From JAFGHJ01 sp964606065 (GTDB lineage Bacteria > Hydrothermota > UBA3072): a stretch of 5,241 nt of DNA. Below the pieces are notes generated by a model that worked only from the letters and a program-made list of their open reading frames with translations, ran no database searches and had not been told where the DNA came from. The stretch covers positions 1-5,241 of the forward strand of contig CAZSEX010000074.1 in NCBI GenBank assembly GCA_964606065.1, in the 5' to 3' direction. Made by a program: the position numbers and the translations under genes. Position 1 is the first letter of the stretch, and the number at the start of each line of letters is the position of its first letter. This document shows positions 1 through 5,241 of the stretch, one piece after another.

Positions 1-1119
1 TAATGCGGTGCCGAAAGGTAGAGCGTTTTCGTCGATATTGAAATCAGGAGAATGAAGTTTGGACTTAATGCCTTTTTTCTCGTTTGCTCCCCCCAGAAAG
101 ACAAAAGCGCCCGGGATTTCCTGTAAGTAGTAAGCGAAATCCTCTCCGCCCATAATCGGACTTTCCATGATTTTAATATTTTTAAATATGTTCTTAGCGA
201 TTTTTATTAATTTTTCTGTTTTCTCGGGGTCGTTTTTCAATATGGAATATCCTCTCTGGTAAGTAAGTTCATAGTCTATACCCGAGGAAATGTTAAGACC
301 TTTTAAAATGTTACCAATCCATTCGGGCGCTTTCTGCCATAATTTGTGTTTAATTGTACGTACAGTTCCTTTCATTCTGACTTCGTCGGGTATTACATTG
401 AAAGCCGTTCCCCCGTTTATGGTGCATATTGAAATAACAAATGGACTCTTCGGGTCGGCTTTTCGTGAAACCAGGCTTTGAATCTGGTTTATGAATAAAG
501 CGGAAGCGTAAATGGGGTCTATTGTTTTATGCGGTTCCGCGGCGTGTCCGCCCTTGCCTTTTATGATTATTTCCATTTCGTCCGCCGCCGCAAGCATAAC
601 TCCGGACTTCAGGACTATAGTTCCGATTTCTGTTTCTGGTTCGATATGTATTGCATAGATCTCGGATATATTCTTCAGCGCTCCCTCTTCGATCATTCCT
701 TTTGCTCCTCCGGGAATTTTTTCTTCGGAAGGCTGAAAAAGTAATCTTACCGGAGGAGTATTTTTGGTTTCGGATAAAAGTTTTGCGGTGCCGAGGAGCA
801 TAGACATGTGAGTGTCATGCCCGCACGCGTGCATGAAACCCTTGTTTTGAGATTTGTAAGGAACGGAGACTTTTTCCTCTATAGGCAGGGCATCCATATC
901 CGCGCGTAATGCTATTCGTTTTTTACCTTTACCTATATCCGCTATGAGTCCGGTTTTGTTTAAAGTCTTTGGTTTGTAGCCGAGTTCTTTAAGTTGTTTT
1001 TCAATAAAATCATGGGTCCAGTTTTCCTTGAACGCAGGTTCCGGATGCCTGTGGAGTTCATGTCTTATGTTTATTATATAGTCTTTGATGGATTTTGCTT
1101 TTTTTAACGCGGTTTCCAT
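1..1119 (-). CDS. M20D-family amidohydrolase/aminoacylase (N-acyl or N-acetyl amino acid hydrolase), 3' end cut by window
   Basis: The 373 codons visible here begin at ATG (1119) and stay open to the window edge. Family members are about 390-400 aa, so only some 20-30 residues should be missing. Cytoplasmic metal-dependent enzymes of this family cleave N-acyl groups from amino acids or related amides. Visible hallmarks, in order: the LRADMDALPI strand (71-80); MHACGHDTHM (96-105); the SEE...GGA segment (131-139); GKGGHAAEPH (188-197) of the lid/dimerisation domain; MGGEDFAYY (323-331); and LHSPDF (355-360). By family analogy the two metals are held by C99, H101, E133, H158 and H356, with E132 as catalytic base; all are present. 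There is no signal peptide. No SD lies before the ATG and no in-frame alternative start is nearby. The family is certain, but the substrate is not: IAA-amino acid hydrolase, hippurate hydrolase, N-acetylcysteine deacetylase and N-acetyl-diaminopimelate deacetylase look alike. It follows the 1281-1829 gene on the same strand, but probably has its own promoter. Confidence 0.93.
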   Translation of the reverse strand, partial: METALKKAKSIKDYIINIRHELHRHPEPAFKENWTHDFIEKQLKELGYKPKTLNKTGLIADIGKGKKRIALRADMDALPIEEKVSVPYKSQNKGFMHACGHDTHMSMLLGTAKLLSETKNTPPVRLLFQPSEEKIPGGAKGMIEEGALKNISEIYAIHIEPETEIGTIVLKSGVMLAAADEMEIIIKGKGGHAAEPHKTIDPIYASALFINQIQSLVSRKADPKSPFVISICTINGGTAFNVIPDEVRMKGTVRTIKHKLWQKAPEWIGNILKGLNISSGIDYELTYQRGYSILKNDPEKTEKLIKIAKNIFKNIKIMESPIMGGEDFAYYLQEIPGAFVFLGGANEKKGIKSKLHSPDFNIDENALPFGTAL

Positions 1120-1143
1120 ATCAATATTTTATTGAAATAATAA

Positions 1144-1149
1144 ATTATA
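1144..1149 (-). promoter_or_regulatory. Candidate -10 box for the M20 amidohydrolase gene
   Basis: A perfect TATAAT on the minus strand ends 24 nt before the ATG at 1119, predicting a leader of about 18 nt. No good TTGACA lies 16-18 nt upstream, because that stretch falls in the inverted-repeat element. The leader also lacks an SD. This is a plausible start region but a weak call. Confidence 0.35.
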
Positions 1150-1163
1150 GCAAGGGGAGTAAA

Positions 1164-1263
1164 GCACGCGGATTTATGGAGGTTCTCAGGATTATTATGA
1201 AATTATTAAAAATCATAATATGAGGGGAAGAGAATTGCCTGAGCGAGGGGTAAATCCGCGTGC
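1164..1263. repeat. 100-bp nested inverted-repeat element (MITE/REPIN-like or structured RNA)
   Basis: The ends are a perfect 13-bp inverted repeat: GCACGCGGATTTA at 1164-1176 and its complement at 1251-1263. Inside are a 6-bp pair (1185-1190 with 1238-1243) and an 8-bp pair (1193-1200 with 1213-1220, 12-nt loop), so the whole unit can fold as nested stems. It fills most of the gap between two same-strand genes and has no open reading frame of note. Neither outer arm is followed directly by a U-run, so a simple terminator is unlikely. No clear target-site duplication flanks it (TAAA at 1160-1163 on the left; a TTAAA further out on the right). The structure is certain, but its identity as a mobile or dispersed element is a guess. 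Confidence 0.6.
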
Positions 1264-1280
1264 CATTAAAAAAGATTCTC

Positions 1281-1829
1281 CTATTCTACCGATATTTTTA
1301 CTTTATCCTGTTTATCTTCTACCTCTACAAGGATAAAGCTGCCTTCCACTTTTTGTATATGCTTAAGAGCTTTTCTAAGGAATATTTTGGTTTCTCTGGC
1401 ATCGGCAGCTTTTTTACCGATTTCAGGTATAAAATACGGCAGGATTTTAACGAGTGTCAGAGGTACCCTTAAATTTACGTTGTCCTCTTCTTTATCGGTT
1501 TGTACGTTTATCGATAATTTTTTCGGAGTTCCGGATTTCTCTATAATATCTTTACTGTCTCTTACCCAGAATCTGATGATTTCTTCTCCCTTTGTAATTT
1601 CCATAATCGGTTCATTTCCAATCTGAGCTTCCTTCAATATTTCGAGGATACTATCCCGGGGAATTTTTTCTCCGTTTTTTCCCCATGATTCATCGCAAAA
1701 CTCAGCGAATTCAAGAGATTCCTCCATCAAGGTTTTAGGTACGTTAATCCTAACTTTTTCATTTTCGTCACCTATTACTTCTAAAGTCAAAAAAGGCATA
1801 GCTAAAACCAACAAAACAAATAAACTCAT
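1281..1829 (-). CDS. Small exported or membrane-anchored protein with two tandem copies of a ~65-aa domain, function unknown
   Basis: The protein has 182 aa. The start is fixed by a strong AGGAGG 4 nt before the ATG and by an in-frame stop just upstream. Residues 2-16 are a short hydrophobic stretch without N-terminal positive charges, so this is a poor signal peptide or a membrane anchor. The rest is an internal duplication: residues 25-89 and 117-181 are both 65 residues long with matching layout. Each starts with a strand ending in a VP turn (VRINVPKTL and VNLRVPLTL), continues through a helical middle, and ends in a charged strand pair. The second copy ends in LVEVEDKQDKVKISVE. From memory, this resembles the C-terminal domain of many 'SHOCT-like domain' proteins in environmental phyla, where strands of the type VNVRVPL and VEVEDEDG recur. 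Those proteins have no agreed function, so none is assigned. It has its own promoter and is transcribed away from the glycosidase operon. Confidence 0.85.
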   Translation of the reverse strand: MSLFVLLVLAMPFLTLEVIGDENEKVRINVPKTLMEESLEFAEFCDESWGKNGEKIPRDSILEILKEAQIGNEPIMEITKGEEIIRFWVRDSKDIIEKSGTPKKLSINVQTDKEEDNVNLRVPLTLVKILPYFIPEIGKKAADARETKIFLRKALKHIQKVEGSFILVEVEDKQDKVKISVE

Positions 1830-1833
1830 CTTT

Positions 1834-1882
1834 CCTCCTTTTTATTGTACTAATATAATAATACAAAATTTAAATTTGTCAA
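1834..1882 (-). promoter_or_regulatory. Promoter and SD site of the 1281-1829 gene
   Basis: On the minus strand a perfect TTGACA (1882-1877) is followed after 16 nt by TATTAT (1860-1855). An AGGAGG SD (1839-1834) then sits 4 nt before the ATG at 1829. The predicted leader is about 20 nt. This is a typical sigma70-type arrangement and supports the chosen start. Confidence 0.7.
1866..1877. promoter_or_regulatory. 12-bp perfect palindrome inside the leftward promoter (possible operator)
   Basis: AAATTTAAATTT is a perfect palindrome between the -35 and -10 boxes, touching the -35. With a one-base offset it extends to ACAAA...TTTGT. The position suits a repressor site, but AT-rich spacers produce such palindromes by chance. 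Confidence 0.25.
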
Positions 1883-1943
1883 GGGGTTTTAAAAAAGTAT
1901 TTAACCACAGAGATCCCAGAGTTTAAAAATCGGGTTGCGGTTC

Positions 1944-1971
1944 TTGACATAATGGTTTAATTGTATAAATT
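1944..1971 (+). promoter_or_regulatory. Candidate promoter of the glycoside hydrolase operon
   Basis: TTGACA at 1944-1949 is followed by the AT-rich GTATAAATTAAG. The -10 is either TATAAA (1964-1969, a short 14-nt spacer) or TAAATT (1966-1971, 16-nt spacer, 4 of 6 matches). A purine-rich leader of about 40 nt then runs to the SD at 2009. The stretch 1883-1943, between this and the divergent promoter, holds nothing else I can assign. Confidence 0.45.
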
Positions 1972-2008
1972 AAGAATAAGATTAAGAGCAAGAAAGGGAA
2001 TAGAGGTA

Positions 2009-2014
2009 AGGAGG
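2009..2014 (+). promoter_or_regulatory. SD site that sets the GH30 start at 2021
   Basis: AGGAGG lies 6 nt before ATG 2021. The reading frame is open further upstream to a TTG at 1961, but that codon overlaps the promoter and would place 20 arginine-rich residues ahead of a perfect signal peptide. ATG 2021 is therefore the real start. Confidence 0.85.
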
Positions 2015-2020
2015 GAAGAA

Positions 2021-3646
2021 ATGAAAAAATTCAAACAAATATTCATTGTATTTTTTGTTCTAATGGGTATGATGGTTTTCTGTAGCAGCGGTTTGCTTGC
2101 CGCAACTGCGACTGTCGACACCAGCGAAGTGCATCAAACGATAGAGGGGTTTGGGGCGTCGATTGCCTGGGAAGTCTGGCAGCTTTATAGTCATGAGAAA
2201 AATAGTGAGGTGTATAATTATTTATTCAATGAACTTGGGTTGGATATCCTTCGTCTGCGAAATATATATGATAGGGGCGAGGATTATATTTTTGGAAATT
2301 ATGAATCGATTGTGGATAGTTTTTACGCTTATTCCGATCCTAATACCACTCCGAAAATTATAATATCTTCATGGACTCCTCCCGAGGATTTGAAGAGTAA
2401 TGGTAATCTTGTTGGGGGTACTCTGGATAAAATAGGTGGCGAATACGTATATGGAGATTTTGTCCAGTACTGGATGGATGCGTTAGCCGAGTTTGAAATG
2501 TATGGAATTGTGCCTGATTATATCAGTATTCAGAATGAGCCCGACTGGGGTCAGGATCATGCAACATGCAGATTTGATCCGACTGAAAACGCTACGTATG
2601 CCGGTTATGATCAGGCTCTTGATTCGGTTTACAATAGGGTGCAGGAATTATCACCTACTCCAAAGCTTCTGGGGTCCGAAGTTTTAGGTATAGGTTATGA
2701 CCATTTTCAAAATTACGCAAGTAAATTTAATCACGATCACGTATATGGGTACGCTTATCATCTCTATCATGGAGGTGATGGGAACGTTAATCCTGACGCG
2801 TTTAACGCCAATTTAACAGCAATAGCAAATAACTATACTGGCAAGCCCATTTTTCAGACAGAATATGATATAGGCGGATGGTTTAATACAGCCTGGCTTA
2901 TTCACAATTGTCTGGTTCACGGAAATGTTTCGGGATATTTATACTGGTGGTCGGTGGTAGGTTCGTTTACGCCCGAGAATCCGCCGTTGATAACGTTGAA
3001 CGGAAGTACAACATATACAATGAATCAAATTTACTGGGCGTTCAGGCATTTTTCCAAAGCTATTCATTCCGGCTGGAAAAGGGTTGGTGCAAGTGTCGAT
3101 GAAGATAGCCTTAAGATATCGGCTTTTGTTAGTCCAGGAAATGATGAGTTATCCATTATAATACTTAACGTAAGTCATAGTGAAAGTTCTGTGGATTTAG
3201 ATGTTTTGGATTTCAATATCACGGACGCAAATATGCTTCGAACTTCAGAAGAAGAGAAATGCGACTATATCGGTAATTATAATGGTTCTACTGTGGATCT
3301 TCCGGCAAGATCGATTACTACGATTTCAACCCTGTATATCGAGGATGTGTCGGGTATCGAAGAAGAGAATTATGGTTCTCCGGCTGCGGTTTCCCTTTCT
3401 CAGAACCATCCTAATCCTTTCAGTACGTCGACGACCATCGAGTATTCGATAGCGGAGGACGGATTTGTTAAACTCGCAATTTATGATGTTTCGGGTCGCG
3501 AGATAAAGACACTCGTGAATAAAATGATGTCACCCGGAAACCATACTGTTGATTTTGATTCTCAGGGCTTTACTCCCGGAGTTTATTTTTATAAATTGGA
3601 AGCTGGGGGAAAAGATATTCAAAAGAAAATGCTTTTAATTAAGTGA
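2021..3646 (+). CDS. Secreted GH30-family xylanase-like glycoside hydrolase with T9SS sorting domain
   Basis: This 541-aa protein is predicted to be an endo-acting beta-1,4-xylanase of the GH30 type (closest by eye to subfamily 8, XynC-like), acting outside the cell. Residues 1-27/28 form a signal peptide (lysine-rich start, hydrophobic core, cleavage near GLLA-A). The catalytic (beta/alpha)8 barrel begins with HQTIEGFGASIAW (38-50). IQNEPDW (170-176) gives the acid/base E173, and IFQTEYD (277-283) the nucleophile E281. YLYWW (306-310) and HFSKAIHSGW precede the family's side beta-sandwich, which runs to about residue 450. Residues 459-541 are a type A T9SS C-terminal domain (QNHPNPF ... PGVYFYKL ... 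KKMLLIK), joined by a linker containing GIEEE. The XynC loop carrying the arginine that grips glucuronic acid reads SVVGSFTP here, so the arginine is absent and strict glucuronoxylan specificity is doubtful. It is the first gene of an operon; the next start is 19 bp downstream, with no terminator between. The family call is strong; the substrate is inferred. Confidence 0.92.
   Translation: MKKFKQIFIVFFVLMGMMVFCSSGLLAATATVDTSEVHQTIEGFGASIAWEVWQLYSHEKNSEVYNYLFNELGLDILRLRNIYDRGEDYIFGNYESIVDSFYAYSDPNTTPKIIISSWTPPEDLKSNGNLVGGTLDKIGGEYVYGDFVQYWMDALAEFEMYGIVPDYISIQNEPDWGQDHATCRFDPTENATYAGYDQALDSVYNRVQELSPTPKLLGSEVLGIGYDHFQNYASKFNHDHVYGYAYHLYHGGDGNVNPDAFNANLTAIANNYTGKPIFQTEYDIGGWFNTAWLIHNCLVHGNVSGYLYWWSVVGSFTPENPPLITLNGSTTYTMNQIYWAFRHFSKAIHSGWKRVGASVDEDSLKISAFVSPGNDELSIIILNVSHSESSVDLDVLDFNITDANMLRTSEEEKCDYIGNYNGSTVDLPARSITTISTLYIEDVSGIEEENYGSPAAVSLSQNHPNPFSTSTTIEYSIAEDGFVKLAIYDVSGREIKTLVNKMMSPGNHTVDFDSQGFTPGVYFYKLEAGGKDIQKKMLLIK
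3441..3595 (+). repeat. 155-bp perfect direct repeat, copy 1 (sorting domain of the GH30 gene)
   Basis: This stretch is identical base for base to 4882-5036. It encodes residues 475-525 of the GH30 protein (from YSIAEDGF to YFYK) plus the last two bases of codon 474. Outside the block, identity between the two genes drops at once to roughly 60% over the neighbouring 48 bases on either side, with most third codon positions changed. Confidence 0.97.
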
Positions 3647-3654
3647 GCTTTAGT

Positions 3655-3660
3655 TGGAGG
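3655..3660 (+). promoter_or_regulatory. SD site that sets a GTG start for the GH8 gene at 3666
   Basis: TGGAGG lies 5 nt before GTG 3666, whose product starts MKNIRFLF, a normal signal-peptide head. The upstream TTG at 3654 is in frame but overlaps this SD, so it cannot be the start. Confidence 0.8.
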
Positions 3661-3665
3661 TTTTT

Positions 3666-5087
3666 GTGAAAAATATAAGGTTTTTATTTGTGTTGTTACT
3701 TTCAGGGTTTTGTCTTTTTGGTCAGAACAAGCCTTTTCCTCAAAATGAGGATTATTACGGTTATGAAACAACCGTGGTTTCCAACGATACTGTGCAGGCT
3801 ATGTATGAACGTTGGAAAGGTTTGTTTATAAGGGAATGTAATGGAATGTATCGTGTTCGCACAGATGATGAGAATGAGACCAGGTCGGAAGGTATGGGGT
3901 ATGGCATGATTTTGAGTGCTTATTTCGGAGAAAAGGGGGTTTTCGACAGCCTTTTCTCCTTTTATAAAAGTAAAAGGACAGAAGAGGCTCTTAATCTTAT
4001 GGCCTGGCAGGTGACTTGTAGTGGTATTACAGATCCCGGAAGTGCAACCGATGGTGATATAGATGTCGCTTACGCTTTGCTTATAGCGGATAATCAATGG
4101 GGAGGAGATTACGCCGATGAGGCGGATAGTATATTAACGATTCTTCAAGAGCATTATTTTGCTACCTGTGGTGGCAGTATTTATACTATGTACCCGGGTT
4201 GCGGCGAGTATGGACTCTGGGGCGGCTGTGAGCTGACGGATATATCATATTACTCACCCGGATATTTCCGTGTATTCGCGGAAGCAACCGGAGACGCTTT
4301 CTGGAATGAAGTTGCTGTTGATGCCTATACGGTATTAAATGACGGTGCTCATTTGTCCACAGGGTTGGTACCGGACTGGCAGTCGTATGATGGTGTTCCC
4401 GGAGGAGATCCGCCTTCCGGAAGGGACGATTATTATCACTATGACGCCTGCAGGACTCCGTGGAGAATGGCTCTGGATTACATCTGGAACGGTAATAATA
4501 CCGCTAACAGCTGGTGTGATAAAATATCGGCTTTTGCCAATGGTAAAGGAGCTTCAGACATAGTAGATGGATATGAATTGGATGGGACAGCCGTGGGTGA
4601 GTATAATAATAGTTCTTTTGTGGGAGGGTTCGCGGTTGGAAGTGTGTGTTACAGTCAGGCGATGGTCGATAATTTTGCTTCGAGGTTATTACAACTCAAT
4701 GGCTTAGGTTGGGACGACCAGTATTTTAATTTTTCCCTTCGCTGTTTGTACTCTCTTGTTTTAACCGGAAATTTCTGGCAACCCGAATTTCCAGCTGGGA
4801 TCGAGGAACCGGGTTCTTTGCCGGGAGATATATATTTAGCTCAAAATTATCCCAACCCCTTCAGCTTTGCTACAAGCATCAAGTATTCGATAGCGGAGGA
4901 CGGATTTGTTAAACTCGCAATTTATGATGTTTCGGGTCGCGAGATAAAGACACTCGTGAATAAAATGATGTCACCCGGAAACCATACTGTTGATTTTGAT
5001 TCTCAGGGCTTTACTCCCGGAGTTTATTTTTATAAACTTACAGCATCCGGAAATAGCCTTCAGAGGAAAATGCTCCTGTTGAAATGA
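3666..5087 (+). CDS. Secreted GH8-family glycanase (endoglucanase/xylanase type) with T9SS sorting domain
   Basis: The 473-aa product starts at GTG 3666. Residues 1-19 are a signal peptide (MKNIRF, hydrophobic core, CLFG), probably cut before Q20. The catalytic (alpha/alpha)6 barrel spans about 22-375, close to the usual GH8 size. Family motifs: SEGMGYGM (74-81) with proton donor E75; ATDGDIDVAYAL (127-138) with the conserved substrate-binding aspartates; and YDACRTPWRM (259-268) with candidate base D260. These inverting enzymes cut internal beta-1,4 bonds in cellulose, mixed-linkage glucan, xylan or chitosan. From memory, the PWR after the base aspartate looks more like the endoglucanase branch than the xylanase branch, whereas the GH30 neighbour favours xylan; substrate stays open. 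Residues 391-473 are a type A T9SS tail after a GIEEPG linker, the same length (83 aa) as that of the GH30 enzyme. The gene lies 19 bp after the GH30 stop, and its own stop overlaps the next start. Confidence 0.93.
   Translation: MKNIRFLFVLLLSGFCLFGQNKPFPQNEDYYGYETTVVSNDTVQAMYERWKGLFIRECNGMYRVRTDDENETRSEGMGYGMILSAYFGEKGVFDSLFSFYKSKRTEEALNLMAWQVTCSGITDPGSATDGDIDVAYALLIADNQWGGDYADEADSILTILQEHYFATCGGSIYTMYPGCGEYGLWGGCELTDISYYSPGYFRVFAEATGDAFWNEVAVDAYTVLNDGAHLSTGLVPDWQSYDGVPGGDPPSGRDDYYHYDACRTPWRMALDYIWNGNNTANSWCDKISAFANGKGASDIVDGYELDGTAVGEYNNSSFVGGFAVGSVCYSQAMVDNFASRLLQLNGLGWDDQYFNFSLRCLYSLVLTGNFWQPEFPAGIEEPGSLPGDIYLAQNYPNPFSFATSIKYSIAEDGFVKLAIYDVSGREIKTLVNKMMSPGNHTVDFDSQGFTPGVYFYKLTASGNSLQRKMLLLK
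4882..5036 (+). repeat. 155-bp perfect direct repeat, copy 2 (sorting domain of the GH8 gene)
   Basis: This is the second copy of the block at 3441-3595, offset by 1441 bp and in the same reading frame and domain position. It encodes GH8 residues 407-457 plus the last two bases of codon 406. The surrounding parts of the two sorting domains differ (QNYPNPFSFATSIK against QNHPNPFSTSTTIE before it; KLTASGNSLQRK against KLEAGGKDIQKK after it). Confidence 0.97.
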
Positions 5088-5116
5088 GCAGGAAGACAGG
5101 AATCAGGTTTTTTTTT
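5074..5116 (+). other. Hairpin plus T9 run over the GH8 stop / next start junction
   Basis: TCCTGT (5074-5079) can pair with ACAGGA (5096-5101), or TCCTG with CAGGA (5089-5093). A run of nine T follows at 5108-5116. It resembles a weak terminator or attenuator, but the stem is short, the T-run starts 6 nt after it, and the whole stretch is coding (the T-run encodes FFF in a signal peptide). It could reduce read-through into the third gene, or mean nothing. Confidence 0.2.
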
Positions 5117-5241
5117 AAGAATATTGCGATTATAATTATGCTTTTTTCTCCTTCAGAACGTTATCTTTTTGGTCAGTCCCGCCCATTTCCGCAAAATGTG
5201 GATTATCCTTATGGATACAAAACTTCGGTGATTTCCGCGGT
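5084..5241 (+). CDS. Second GH8-like secreted enzyme, N-terminal fragment cut by window edge
   Basis: ATG 5084 overlaps the GH8 stop codon as ATGA, and 52 full codons are visible. Residues 1-30 form a signal peptide: a basic head (MSRKTGIR), then FFF and a hydrophobic core (IAIIIMLF), ending in YLFG. The following QSRPFPQN VDYPYGYKTSVIS matches the mature start of the upstream GH8 (QNKPFPQN EDYYGYETTVVS). This is clear paralogy in the leader and first strand, so a tandem GH8 duplication is likely, but no catalytic motif is in the window. No well-spaced SD exists; translation probably relies on coupling through the overlapping stop. Another secreted protein that borrowed the same N-terminus is possible but less likely. 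Confidence 0.72.
   Translation, partial: MSRKTGIRFFFKNIAIIIMLFSPSERYLFGQSRPFPQNVDYPYGYKTSVISA

Noticed and set aside
290..744. Plus-strand open frames at 290-481 and 529-744
   Set aside because: They are antisense to the M20 amidohydrolase, whose family motifs are continuous across the region, and their translations resemble nothing.
1164..1273. Bidirectional intrinsic terminator at the 13-bp inverted repeat
   Set aside because: The arms are 74 nt apart, and on the minus strand the distal arm is followed by TTTACTCCCC rather than a U-run. The T6 on that strand comes before the structure, not after it.
1301..1338. 9-bp inverted repeat CTTTATCCT / AGGATAAAG as a terminator
   Set aside because: It falls inside the 3' coding end of the 1281-1829 gene, has a 20-nt loop and no T-run. 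It arises from repeated D/K-rich codons.
1387..1626. Plus-strand 79-codon frame antisense to the two-domain protein
   Set aside because: It has no SD or promoter, and its hydrophobic translation is the expected complement of the charged minus-strand gene.
1961..2020. Upstream TTG start for the GH30 gene
   Set aside because: It overlaps the promoter, has no SD, and would put 20 mostly basic residues ahead of a perfect signal peptide that has its own AGGAGG.
2075..2090. Lipoprotein signal in the GH30 (MVFC) or GH8 (SGFC) leader
   Set aside because: The residue before the cysteine is phenylalanine, which does not fit a lipobox. Both proteins have ordinary signal peptidase I sites further on, and T9SS tails.
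3702..4097. 131-codon open frame on the minus strand inside the GH8 gene
   Set aside because: It lies wholly within the catalytic-domain coding sequence of a certain gene, has no SD, and its translation shows no domain-like features. It is a shadow frame.

Overview
This window looks like part of a chromosome, probably a metagenome-type contig, from a moderately AT-rich free-living bacterium of the wider Fibrobacteres-Chlorobi-Bacteroidetes (FCB) group. The main evidence is a C-terminal sorting domain of the type IX secretion system (T9SS) on two secreted glycoside hydrolases, in the form common in Ignavibacteria, Cloacimonadota, KSB1 and WOR-3-like genomes. The promoters have TTGACA boxes, unlike the -33/-7 promoters of true Bacteroidota, so a neighbouring phylum is more likely than Bacteroidota itself. 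No marker gene fixes the taxon.

Left part (1-1882), leftward: a small exported or membrane-anchored protein of unknown function (1281-1829) has a good sigma70-type promoter and Shine-Dalgarno (SD) site. It is built from two tandem copies of a roughly 65-residue domain. After a 161-bp gap holding a 100-bp nested inverted-repeat element (1164-1263) comes an M20-family amidohydrolase (1-1119), which is cut by the window edge.

Middle (1830-2020): a divergent intergenic region carrying promoters for both directions.

Right part (2021-5241), rightward: a compact polysaccharide-degrading operon. It encodes a GH30 xylanase-like enzyme (541 aa), a GH8 glycanase (473 aa), and the first 52 codons of a second GH8-like protein whose start overlaps the previous stop (ATGA). 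The first two enzymes have N-terminal signal peptides and 83-residue sorting tails. They should therefore pass through Sec, then T9SS, and act at or outside the cell surface, together attacking plant cell-wall beta-glycans (xylan, and possibly beta-glucan).

The most notable observation is at the DNA level. The sorting tails of the otherwise unrelated GH30 and GH8 genes share a perfect 155-bp identical block with abrupt edges. This suggests recent gene conversion or spread of a sorting-tail cassette, or else an assembly artefact. I found no RNA genes, CRISPR array, insertion sequence or defence system, and nothing that clearly amounts to a new biological system.
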